11,148 bases of DNA from Psychrobacter sp. (lineage in GTDB: Bacteria > Pseudomonadota > Gammaproteobacteria > Pseudomonadales > Moraxellaceae). Position 1 is the first letter of the stretch, and every line of letters begins with the position of its first letter. Under the pieces are notes generated by a model. That model saw only the letters and a program-made list of their open reading frames with translations, searched no databases and was not told the origin of the DNA. This document shows, one piece after another, positions 1-7,036 of the stretch. The stretch lies in the NCBI GenBank assembly GCA_029264635.1, contig JARIAA010000079.1, positions 1-11,148 of the forward strand. Reading direction: 5' to 3'. The position numbers and the translations under genes are program-made.

Positions 1-2185
1 GATCACGCTCATCAAATAGATGTGAGACGATACCTGAGTCACGGTCAAGACCTAGCGTTAACTGAGTCAAATCGTTTGAACCGATTGAGAAACCATCGAA
101 GTGCTCTAGGAAATCTTCTGCTAATAGGGCGTTGGTTGGTAGCTCACACATCATGATGACGCGCAGACCATTTTCGCCACGTTTTAGACCGTTTTTCGCG
201 AGTAGCTCGATGACCTCTTTTGCTTCGCCAACGGTACGAACGAATGGAATCATAATCTCAACGTTGGTCAAGCCCATCTCATCACGGACACGTTTCAATG
301 CTTTACACTCAAGCTCGAAGCAATCACGGAAGTTGTCAGACACATAGCGACTGGCACCGCGGAAACCAAGCATTGGGTTTTCTTCTGATGGCTCGTATAA
401 TTTACCACCAAGCAAGTTGGCGTATTCGTTTGATTTAAAATCAGACATACGCACGATAACTGGCTGATCCATAAAGGCAACGGCTAAGGTGGAGATACCT
501 TCGACCAATTTATCCACATAGAAATCGACTGGTGAGGCATAACCTGCGATACGCTCATTGATCGCTTGGGCGATTTCGCGTGGTAAGCTGTTCATGTTCA
601 GGAGCGCTTTTGGATGCACACCAATCATACGGTTAATGATGAACTCTAAACGCGCAAGACCGATACCTTCGTTTGGCATTTGGGTAAATGAGAAGGCGCG
701 ATCTGGGTTACCCACGTTCATCATGACTTTGAAGGCAAGCTCTGGCATAGATTCAACAGAGTTGGTCTGTACTTCAAAATCAATCTGACCTTCATAGATA
801 AAGCCAGTATCACCTTCAGCACAAGAAACAGTGACGTCTTGACCATCAACCAATAATTCAGTGGCATTACCACAACCGACGATAGCTGGAACGCCAAGCT
901 CACGCGCGATAATAGCCGCGTGACAAGTACGACCACCACGGTTGGTGATGATAGCAGAAGCACGCTTCATGACGGGTTCCCAATCTGGATCGGTCATGTC
1001 TGATACTAAGACGTCGCCGTCTTGTACTTTGTCCATCTCGTTTAGGTTGCTAACGATACGTACTTTACCAGCGCCAATGCGTTGACCGATTGAACGACCT
1101 TCACATAATACTTTGGCGTCGTTAGTATTGATGACATAGCGCTCCATGACATTGCTGTCTTGACGGCTTTTTACGGTTTCAGGACGCGCTTGCACGATAA
1201 AGATCTCATTGGTATCCCCATCTTTCGCCCATTCGATATCCATCGCCTGACCGTAGTGCTTCTCAATGGTCATGGCTTGTTTAGCAAGAGAGGTCAGCTC
1301 CTCAGTTGTCAGCGAGAACTGCATGCGATCTTGCTTTTCAACATCGACCGTCTTAACAGATTTAGCGGTGCTACCTTCGTCACCATAAATCATTTTCTTG
1401 TGCTTACTGCCCAAGTTACGGCGAATAATGGCAGGTTTACCATCGGTAAGTAGACGTTTTGACAAATAAAATTCATCAGGATTGACTGCGCCCTGAACGA
1501 CCATCTCACCTAGGCCATAACTTGAAGTAATAAAGACCACTTGATCAAAACCGCTTTCGGTATCGAGCGTAAACATCACACCTGCCGCGCCCGTTTCTGA
1601 GCGTACCATACGCTGGACAGCAGCAGATAGAGCCACGCCTTCGTGCTCAAAACCTTTATGGACACTATAAGAGATAGCGCGGTCATTATAAAGAGAAGCG
1701 AACACCTCTTTAATAGCCATCAAAACGTTGTCGATACCACGAATATTTAGGAAAGTCTCTTGCTGACCTGCAAATGAGGCATCTGGCAAATCCTCTGCAG
1801 TGGCAGAAGAGCGTACTGCTACCGCGATATCTTTACCGTCACTCATCGCTTCAAATGATTGACGCACTTCTTGTTCAAGATCTTTTGGTAATTCTTGCTC
1901 AATAATCCAGTTACGAATCTTTTTACCCGTCGCAGTAAGCTTATTAACGTCGTTCACATCCAGCGCTTTAAGCTCGCTATTAATCTTGTCAAGCAGGCCC
2001 GTTTCAGTCAAAAAACGATTGAAAGCGTTTGAAGTAGTCGCAAAGCCGCCTGGAACACTGACGCCCAAATCAGACAAATGACTGATCATCTCACCAAGTG
2101 AAGCATTCTTACCACCGACCATGTCAATGTCGTGTTTTCCTAACTGATCAAGATTGATCACAAGTGCTGTAGATTGCGCTGCCAT
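1..2185 (-). CDS. ppsA: Phosphoenolpyruvate synthase (pyruvate, water dikinase), C-terminus cut by window edge
   Basis: Makes phosphoenolpyruvate from pyruvate, ATP and water (giving AMP and phosphate), the entry step of gluconeogenesis from three-carbon compounds; cytosolic. The minus-strand frame is open from the ATG at 2185 to the edge: 728 codons of the roughly 790-800 usual for the family. In order: an N-terminal ATP-grasp nucleotide-binding domain starting near VGGKNASLGEM (residues 23-33); the swivelling phosphohistidine domain with TNRGGRTCHAA, whose catalytic His is residue 422 (His421 in E. coli); then the PEP/pyruvate TIM barrel, with GLARLEFIINRMIGVHPKAL and, near the edge, MMCELPTNA and FSIGSNDLTQLTLGLDRDSG. 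The last ~65 residues, which carry the active-site Cys, lie outside. The start is supported by GGAG five bases upstream (2191-2194). Thr420, two residues before the catalytic His, matches the regulatory threonine phosphorylated by PpsR, which is encoded divergently next door. Confidence 0.97.
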   Translation of the reverse strand, partial: MAAQSTALVINLDQLGKHDIDMVGGKNASLGEMISHLSDLGVSVPGGFATTSNAFNRFLTETGLLDKINSELKALDVNDVNKLTATGKKIRNWIIEQELPKDLEQEVRQSFEAMSDGKDIAVAVRSSATAEDLPDASFAGQQETFLNIRGIDNVLMAIKEVFASLYNDRAISYSVHKGFEHEGVALSAAVQRMVRSETGAAGVMFTLDTESGFDQVVFITSSYGLGEMVVQGAVNPDEFYLSKRLLTDGKPAIIRRNLGSKHKKMIYGDEGSTAKSVKTVDVEKQDRMQFSLTTEELTSLAKQAMTIEKHYGQAMDIEWAKDGDTNEIFIVQARPETVKSRQDSNVMERYVINTNDAKVLCEGRSIGQRIGAGKVRIVSNLNEMDKVQDGDVLVSDMTDPDWEPVMKRASAIITNRGGRTCHAAIIARELGVPAIVGCGNATELLVDGQDVTVSCAEGDTGFIYEGQIDFEVQTNSVESMPELAFKVMMNVGNPDRAFSFTQMPNEGIGLARLEFIINRMIGVHPKALLNMNSLPREIAQAINERIAGYASPVDFYVDKLVEGISTLAVAFMDQPVIVRMSDFKSNEYANLLGGKLYEPSEENPMLGFRGASRYVSDNFRDCFELECKALKRVRDEMGLTNVEIMIPFVRTVGEAKEVIELLAKNGLKRGENGLRVIMMCELPTNALLAEDFLEHFDGFSIGSNDLTQLTLGLDRDSGIVSHLFDERD

Positions 2186-2190
2186 GATAA

Positions 2191-2194
2191 CTCC
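2191..2194 (-). promoter_or_regulatory. Ribosome binding site of ppsA
   Basis: The minus strand reads CTGGAG followed by TTATC and the ATG. GGAG at five bases from the start fixes the ppsA start codon. Confidence 0.7.
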
Positions 2195-2231
2195 AGAAAA
2201 TAAGGTTATTTAGTAAAGATTATAACGGTGG

Positions 2232-2268
2232 ATTATACCCCTATATTTAGACAATTTCGAGGGGTCAA
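2232..2268 (-). promoter_or_regulatory. Candidate ppsA promoter region with inverted repeat
   Basis: On the minus strand TTGACC (2268-2263) is followed after exactly 17 bases by TATAGG (2245-2240), a reasonable sigma-70 pair. A perfect TATAAT (2237-2232) lies just downstream and another at 2224-2219, but neither has a good -35 at 16-18 bases. Overlaid on this is a perfect 6-bp inverted repeat, ACCCCT at 2237-2242 and AGGGGT at 2260-2265, separated by 17 bases. It covers the -35 and -10 elements and could be a protein-binding site. Assignment of the actual -10 is uncertain. Confidence 0.5.
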
Positions 2269-2592
2269 GCCAAAAAACTTATGAAAAAGACGCAAATTAT
2301 CGCATTTAATTCTGATAGGCGAATAAACAATCAGTGTATTGTCTCATTTATCCGAATATAAAACAGCTTTGTTGTCTCAAATATTGTCAGCACTAATCAA
2401 TTGATGGTTAATACGCAACCTCTGAAACCGCGTCAAATATCGCAAAAAAGACTGGACAATAAATGGTATTAGCATTTAACGGTTATCTTAACTTTGATTC
2501 CTATTGGACGTTTATTATGAGTATAATGTAGGACATAAAATATCGAGCGTATATGACCTATTATTTATCGATTATAGGTTACCTAGTGACTT

Positions 2593-2619
2593 AGTAATCA
2601 TAGTGATCATAGTGATCAT
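2593..2619. repeat. Three tandem 9-bp repeats upstream of ppsR
   Basis: Units AGTAATCAT (2593-2601), AGTGATCAT (2602-2610) and AGTGATCAT (2611-2619); a degenerate fourth unit (AGTGACTT) begins at 2584. The two exact units each contain the palindrome TGATCA. The array ends three bases before the TATAAT of the candidate ppsR promoter and so covers its -35 position, which otherwise has no consensus hexamer. Confidence 0.8.
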
Positions 2620-2622
2620 AGA

Positions 2623-2628
2623 TATAAT
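2623..2628 (+). promoter_or_regulatory. Candidate -10 element of ppsR
   Basis: A perfect TATAAT 48 bases before the ppsR start codon. No -35 consensus is found 16-18 bases upstream, where the 9-bp tandem repeats lie. If this is the promoter, it may depend on a protein bound to the repeats. It could also be a chance match in AT-rich DNA. Confidence 0.35.
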
Positions 2629-2676
2629 AAGTCAATTAAAGGTTACTATTGAAGTTTACACTGAGGTTTCTAAATT

Positions 2677-3573
2677 ATGTATTCTAATAATCTATCTGAG
2701 CAGTATAAGCCTACTATTCAAAATCATGATGCTTTAGGTCTAGACAACTCGCAAGCCATTAGAAGTGCTTTTTTTATCTCTGATGGTACGGCTATTACAG
2801 CTGAAACATTGGGACGTTCTATATTAAGCCAGTTTGCCTCAGTGCCGTTTGAAACGCGGGTGCTACCTTATGTGGACTCATTGGAGCGTGCTGAAGATGC
2901 AGTTGCACAAATCAACATGGCTTACCAGCGCGATGGATTACTGCCTTTAGTATTTGATACCATTGTCAACCCTGAGATCCGTGAAAAGATTAACTCAGCT
3001 GATAGCTGTAATTTGGATATGTATGAGGGTTTAATTGGACGAATCGCTGAAGAGACTGGCGTTGAACCTGATGGCCATTCTGGTCACGCCCATGACAATG
3101 TTGACTCTGAAACTTATAAAGAACGTATCGATGCCGTACATTTTGCCTTAGATAACGATGATGGCGCGCGCACACGCCACTATAATATGGCGGATATTAT
3201 CTTGATTGGGGTGTCACGCTCAGGTAAGACACCGACGTCATTATACTTGGCATTACAGTTTGGTATTCGCGCGGCCAACTATCCGTTGACTGAAGATGAT
3301 CTGTACGATAATCAGCTACCAAAGGCGCTGCGTGAACATAAAGACAAACTGTTTGGTTTATTAATTGACACGGATCGCTTGGTAAAGATTCGTCAAGAAC
3401 GCCGAGCTGGGAGCCGTTATTCTAGCTATCAGCAGTGTCAGCAAGAACAGCGTGCGATACAAGGTATCTATACGTCACAAGGGATTCAGAGTCTTGATGT
3501 CTCAGAGATGTCTGTTGAAGAGATTGCGACTCGTATTTTGCAGATGACGGGTCTCAAACGCCGTATTGGCTAA
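2677..3573 (+). CDS. ppsR: PEP synthase regulatory protein (bifunctional kinase/phosphotransferase, DUF299)
   Basis: Family members inactivate PEP synthase by ADP-dependent phosphorylation of a threonine beside its catalytic histidine, and reactivate it by phosphate-dependent removal of that group. The 298 residues include the family N-terminal signature (FFISDGTAITAETLG, about 32-46), RIDAVHFALDNDDG (150-163) and the P-loop GVSRSGKT (178-185), followed by PTSLYLALQFGIRAANYPL. The C-terminal part has the usual RRAGSRYSSYQQC segment (242-254). E. coli PpsR is 277 residues; the first ~25 residues here are extra and not obviously conserved. TGAGG at 2662-2666, ten bases before the ATG, supports this start, though a shorter protein is possible. 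It is divergent from its target enzyme ppsA. A His-rich stretch, GHSGHAHD (133-140), lies in a variable loop. Confidence 0.95.
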   Translation: MYSNNLSEQYKPTIQNHDALGLDNSQAIRSAFFISDGTAITAETLGRSILSQFASVPFETRVLPYVDSLERAEDAVAQINMAYQRDGLLPLVFDTIVNPEIREKINSADSCNLDMYEGLIGRIAEETGVEPDGHSGHAHDNVDSETYKERIDAVHFALDNDDGARTRHYNMADIILIGVSRSGKTPTSLYLALQFGIRAANYPLTEDDLYDNQLPKALREHKDKLFGLLIDTDRLVKIRQERRAGSRYSSYQQCQQEQRAIQGIYTSQGIQSLDVSEMSVEEIATRILQMTGLKRRIG

Positions 3574-3649
3574 TGTAGGATTCGCTTTTAACTGCTAAAC
3601 AGACTATATATATACTTATACCTATATTTAATACCACATAGAGAGTGTT

Positions 3650-4054
3650 ATGCATCTATCTTATAAACCTAAAAAATCCTCCTTATTATTAACAGGTTTG
3701 TTATGCAGTACCGTTTTATTAAGTGCTTGTCAAACCTCACCGTTTGCCCGTGAGCCTGTACCTGAGCCGCGCTACATACCTACTATCGTCTTAGGTGAGG
3801 CGCAAAGTTTAACTATTATGCCAGAACGAGTGGCTTGTGCATCTGCCTTACCGATGCAGTGCTTACTCGCCAAGTCCCGTAAAGATGGCTCAGTATTTCA
3901 GATTCCTTATGATTGGATTGATGATTTTAAGCCAGTCATAGGTATGGAGTACGTGATTAGTGTGCGCCCACAAATCGATGAGAATCAAAAAAGCTTGACT
4001 GGGCATTGGACGTTGCAATATATTTTGTCACAACGTATGGTGGGCACGCCATAA
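3650..4054 (+). CDS. Small lipoprotein with DUF4377-like domain
   Basis: 134 residues. A basic N-terminus (KPKK) is followed by a hydrophobic stretch and the lipobox LLSAC with Cys27, so a lipidated envelope protein is expected after signal peptidase II cleavage. There is no Asp at +2 (the sequence is CQTS), which fits outer-membrane sorting by Lol. The mature part contains VACASALPMQCLLAK and later IDDFKPVIGMEYVISV; the Cys-x(n)-PMQCL pattern and the Y-x-hydrophobic strand are like DUF4377, a domain also found fused to META/HslJ-type proteins. No enzymatic function can be given. It follows ppsR by 76 bases on the same strand with a GAGAG Shine-Dalgarno at 3641-3645. The gap is AT-rich with a weak TATACT at 3611-3616, so it may have its own promoter. 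Confidence 0.75.
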   Translation: MHLSYKPKKSSLLLTGLLCSTVLLSACQTSPFAREPVPEPRYIPTIVLGEAQSLTIMPERVACASALPMQCLLAKSRKDGSVFQIPYDWIDDFKPVIGMEYVISVRPQIDENQKSLTGHWTLQYILSQRMVGTP

Positions 4055-4088
4055 CCGTGTGCTGCTAAGCGATTTGTACCGTTGTACC

Positions 4089-4116
4089 TTGAAGCATTGA
4101 TAAATGGCTCAATAAT
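4089..4116 (+). promoter_or_regulatory. Weak candidate promoter of sthA
   Basis: TTGAAG (4089-4094), a 16-base spacer, then AATAAT (4111-4116). The spacer between the lipoprotein gene and sthA also has a 9-bp direct repeat AATAATTAA at 4111-4119 and 4130-4138. No terminator is seen after the lipoprotein gene, so read-through from upstream is possible as well. Confidence 0.3.
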
Positions 4117-4148
4117 TAACAAATCAATTAATAATTAAAGAGGATAGC

Positions 4149-5798
4149 ATGGGAAGTAAACGCAAAGGTGACACCACTAATGATATCAACCATGACACTC
4201 ATACTGAAGTCTCAAATAAAGACAGTGGCAGCGCGCCAGTGACTGAACCTGAACAAACCAAGCCTAAAGGTAGAGCTGAACAGATTGAACAAACGCATGA
4301 GCAAGTCACCGACGATATCATGCACCACCCAGATCTGGTCAATCCGCTAGATGATACCCGTATCGATATAAAATCGGGTTTTAATAAAGATTCGCAGCGT
4401 TTAAAAGGTGATAAGCATAAGTTTGAGTATGACGCTGTGGTATTGGGCGCAGGCCCTGCAGGTGAAGCTGCTGCTATGAAGCTTGCCAAATCTGGTAAAA
4501 AAGTCGTGGTGGTTGACCCACGTGAGCAAGTCGGTGGCAACTCTACGCATGTCGGTACGATTCCGAGTAAAGCGCTGCGCCAATCGGTCTTTAACCTGAT
4601 TAACTTTCGCCGTGACCCTATGTTTACCAAAGCGATGGAGTATCAACAAGTACCGTTAAATAAGGTACTTGCCAATGCCCGTCAAGTCATACGCAACCAA
4701 GTCAGCACACATAAGCGCTTTTATGAGCGTAATCAAATTGAAGTGATTCATGGTTGGGGCAGTTTTTCTGATGCCCATACCTTGCGTATCGAAACAGATG
4801 AAAATATCTTTGTCACTATTACCTTTAATAAGGCCATCATTACTGTTGGTAGTCGTCCTTATCGCCCTGAGATCTTAGATTTTAATCATCCGCGAGTTTT
4901 TGATTCTGACAAGATATTGCAAATGGATTATGTGGTCAAAAAAATCATTATATATGGAGCGGGTGTCATCGGCTGTGAGTATGCCTCTATCTTTACTGGG
5001 CTTGGCTATAAAGTTGATTTGATTAATAACCAAAACCAATTACTAAGCTACCTTGATAGTGAGATTAGTGATGCAATCGCTCATGACTTTAGACAGTTTG
5101 GCGTGGTTATTCGAAGCAACGAGGAGATTGATTATCTAGAGACTCACGATGACTGTGTTATCCTACATCTAAAAAGTGGTAAAAAGATTAGATCAGATGC
5201 GATTCTTTGGTCAAACGGTCGCTCGGGTAACACAGAAGGACTAAATTTAGAGGCCATTGGTTTAAAAGCAAATAGCCGTGGTCAGCTAAAAGTAGATGAT
5301 ACCTACTGTACAGAGATTGACAACATCTATGCGGCTGGTGATGTTATTGGTTGGCCTTCTTTGGCGTCTGCCGCTTATGACCAAGGGCGCTGTGCGGCAG
5401 CCTTTATGGTTGGTGATAGCGATGCAGAACCAGTATCAAGTGTACCAACGGGTATCTATACCATTCCTGAGATCTCAAGTATCGGTAAAACTGAGCAAGA
5501 ATTGACGGATGAAAGAGTCCCTTACGAAGTGGGTCAGGCATTCTTTAAGCACTTGGCACGCGCTCAAATTATTGGTGAACGTTCTGGCGTTTTAAAGATT
5601 TTGTTCCACCGTGAGACGCTTGAAATCTTAGGTATTCAATGTTATGGCAACCATGCTTCAGAGATTATTCATATTGGACAGGCAGTAATGAAGTGCAATA
5701 ATACCCTTGAATACTTCGTGAATACGACGTTTAACTATCCAACAATGGCAGAGGCTTATCGGGTCGCAGCACTAAACGGTCTAAACCGCGTATTTTAA
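4149..5798 (+). CDS. sthA: Soluble pyridine nucleotide transhydrogenase (Si-specific) with long N-terminal extension
   Basis: FAD flavoprotein that moves hydride between NADPH and NADH in the cytosol without proton pumping, usually draining excess NADPH. FAD-binding GAGPAG is at residues 100-105, the second Rossmann motif GAGVIGCE at 270-277, the second FAD motif NIYAAGD at 392-398, and a dimerisation domain follows to 549. The redox-disulfide position reads GGNSTHVGTIPSK (129-141): both cysteines of lipoamide dehydrogenase and glutathione reductase are absent. The C-terminal catalytic His is also replaced (FNYPTMAEAYR), as expected for transhydrogenases rather than disulfide reductases. E. 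coli SthA is 466 residues with GSGPGG near residue 15; this protein is 549, with about 85 extra residues that are charged, rich in D/E/K/T, and likely disordered. The start is supported by AAAGAGGA at 4137-4144. It converges with the exporter operon on a shared terminator. Confidence 0.93.
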   Translation: MGSKRKGDTTNDINHDTHTEVSNKDSGSAPVTEPEQTKPKGRAEQIEQTHEQVTDDIMHHPDLVNPLDDTRIDIKSGFNKDSQRLKGDKHKFEYDAVVLGAGPAGEAAAMKLAKSGKKVVVVDPREQVGGNSTHVGTIPSKALRQSVFNLINFRRDPMFTKAMEYQQVPLNKVLANARQVIRNQVSTHKRFYERNQIEVIHGWGSFSDAHTLRIETDENIFVTITFNKAIITVGSRPYRPEILDFNHPRVFDSDKILQMDYVVKKIIIYGAGVIGCEYASIFTGLGYKVDLINNQNQLLSYLDSEISDAIAHDFRQFGVVIRSNEEIDYLETHDDCVILHLKSGKKIRSDAILWSNGRSGNTEGLNLEAIGLKANSRGQLKVDDTYCTEIDNIYAAGDVIGWPSLASAAYDQGRCAAAFMVGDSDAEPVSSVPTGIYTIPEISSIGKTEQELTDERVPYEVGQAFFKHLARAQIIGERSGVLKILFHRETLEILGIQCYGNHASEIIHIGQAVMKCNNTLEYFVNTTFNYPTMAEAYRVAALNGLNRVF

Positions 5799-5839
5799 GC
5801 CTTAACGCTTTTTGAACACTTTGACATAAATATTTTGAT

Positions 5840-5876
5840 AAAAAAGCGCCTGCTAAATTCAACAGGCGCTTTTTTT
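5840..5876. terminator. Bidirectional rho-independent terminator between sthA and the exporter operon
   Basis: A 13-bp stem pairs the arm at 5840-5852 with that at 5863-5875: six A then GCGCCTG in the left arm, CAGGCGC then six T in the right. The loop has ten bases. The A run on one side and T run on the other give a U tract in either direction. It lies 42 bases after the sthA stop and 20 bases past the last permease stop, so it can serve both converging units. Confidence 0.9.
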
Positions 5877-5896
5877 GGCTTGTTTGTGCAGATTTA

Positions 5897-7036
5897 TCAA
5901 GAGACTACTTTTTGGGCGTCACGCCAGCGAAAAAGTAATAGGAGAATGAAATAAAATACCAATAAACCTGCCAGTGCATAAAATCCAGTAGCGACTTGTG
6001 AGACACTTGCGCCCATCTGATTGAGCTGCACTGAGGTATTGATACCAGGAGTAGTTGGAACCAGCCAGCGTAATATTTGCAGCACCTCAGGAAGCTGATT
6101 GGCAGGCCATGGATAACCACTAATAAACAGTATCGGGAGCGAGCTGAAAATCAAAATCTGCAGGCTACGCTCGCGCTGGCGAAACCATAATCCGAACACA
6201 CAACCAAGGGTTGCGACCGTCGGACAAAACAGCAGCAAAAATAGCAAACTGCCCAGCATGTTTTGTCCGCGTGGATAATCCTGTATTTCAAATACCCAGC
6301 CGTAAAAAAAGCAGCCCATCACAAAGCTTATAGCGCTTAGGGCAGCAATTCTACCAAGCCAGCCGCGTACAGAGGTTCTATCGCGTTTTTGCTCATACCA
6401 TGTGCCAACTAGCATGGCCGTTCCCATCATTAAAGTTTGTTGCAAAATAATGATAGAGACGGCTGGAACTACGTAGGAGCCGTAGCCTTCGTTTTGATTG
6501 TACAAAGGGATAATCTGCAAAGGTAGCGCCTGAGAGATTTTCTCTGCAATCGGCTGATAAGCGCCTTGTGCAACGCTTTTTTTAATTTTGATACCCGCAG
6601 ATACCGTACTTATCGATTGCAAAAAACCCATTTGCACGCGCTGATTTAGAATAAAGTAGCTACCATTAGCAAGGACGCTCACATTAGCCTGTTTCCCAGA
6701 AAGCACCCGCTGCTCAAGACCACTTGGAATGATCATATAGCCTGCAATTTTATTTGACCACATAGCTTCTTGAGCAGCTTGCTCATTCACAAAGCGTTCA
6801 GTGTCAAGCTGAGGCGTTGCCGTCGCATAACGCACGATAGTACGAGATAAATCACTATTGTCATAATCAATAATACCCACTGGCACGTGGTTAACGACTT
6901 CAGATGAGTAGGGCCATGGATAAAAGAAGCCATAAATAATCGGGGCAATGACTATCATCAAAACCACACCGCTATCGGTAAAAACATCTTTAAATGTCTG
7001 AATAAAGCTACTAAAAAACCCCTTTATCGATGTCAT
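5897..7036 (-). CDS. ABC-2 type permease, YhhJ/YbhR-like (second permease of exporter)
   Basis: 379-residue inner-membrane protein with the ABC-2 export-permease layout: TM1 (about 23-41), a large periplasmic domain (42-187), then five TM segments (about 188-212, 229-249, 261-284, 291-308, 350-370). The periplasmic part begins VPVGIIDYDNSDLSRTIVRY, typical of the YhhJ/YbhS/YbhR group. SGYPWPANQLPEVLQILRW (306-324) is the conserved segment between TM5 and TM6. It has no Walker motifs and is expected to form a heterodimer with the permease encoded immediately upstream, whose TAA overlaps this ATG by one base (TAATG), indicating translational coupling. It is the last gene of the operon before the terminator. 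The substrate cannot be read from sequence; relatives export drugs or other hydrophobic molecules with HlyD and TolC partners. Confidence 0.9.
   Translation of the reverse strand: MTSIKGFFSSFIQTFKDVFTDSGVVLMIVIAPIIYGFFYPWPYSSEVVNHVPVGIIDYDNSDLSRTIVRYATATPQLDTERFVNEQAAQEAMWSNKIAGYMIIPSGLEQRVLSGKQANVSVLANGSYFILNQRVQMGFLQSISTVSAGIKIKKSVAQGAYQPIAEKISQALPLQIIPLYNQNEGYGSYVVPAVSIIILQQTLMMGTAMLVGTWYEQKRDRTSVRGWLGRIAALSAISFVMGCFFYGWVFEIQDYPRGQNMLGSLLFLLLFCPTVATLGCVFGLWFRQRERSLQILIFSSLPILFISGYPWPANQLPEVLQILRWLVPTTPGINTSVQLNQMGASVSQVATGFYALAGLLVFYFILLLLFRWRDAQKVVS

Larger units (their letters stand above)
2186..2676. other. Divergent ppsA-ppsR intergenic region (491 bases)
   Basis: AT-rich spacer between two divergent genes. 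The ppsA-proximal 85 bases hold the promoter and inverted repeat; the ppsR-proximal 90 bases hold the 9-bp tandem repeat and a TATAAT. The middle (about 2270-2500) has no credible ORF, no GC-rich hairpin and no convincing promoter that I can see. One open frame (2504-2737) overlaps the ppsR start; it begins at TTG, is low in complexity and is not believed to be a gene. Confidence 0.6.

Noticed and set aside
1160..1453. 97-codon open frame on + strand opposite ppsA
   Set aside because: Antisense to a continuous, well-conserved ppsA frame; no domain or ribosome binding site.
2270..2500. Small RNA or riboswitch in the middle of the ppsA-ppsR spacer
   Set aside because: No stable GC-bearing hairpin, terminator or recognisable aptamer core was found by eye.
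2504..2737. 77-codon open frame on + strand upstream of and overlapping ppsR
   Set aside because: It begins with TTG, has no clear ribosome binding site, its hydrophobic IVIIVIID stretch is simply the translated 9-bp repeat, and it overlaps the well-supported ppsR start.
4199..4630. 143-codon open frame antisense to sthA
   Set aside because: It lies entirely opposite a strongly supported gene, has Ser/Cys-rich nonsense composition and no recognisable domain.
4149..5798. Dihydrolipoamide dehydrogenase or glutathione reductase instead of transhydrogenase
   Set aside because: Both redox cysteines and the C-terminal catalytic His are absent, and GTIPSKALR with the THVG context fits SthA.
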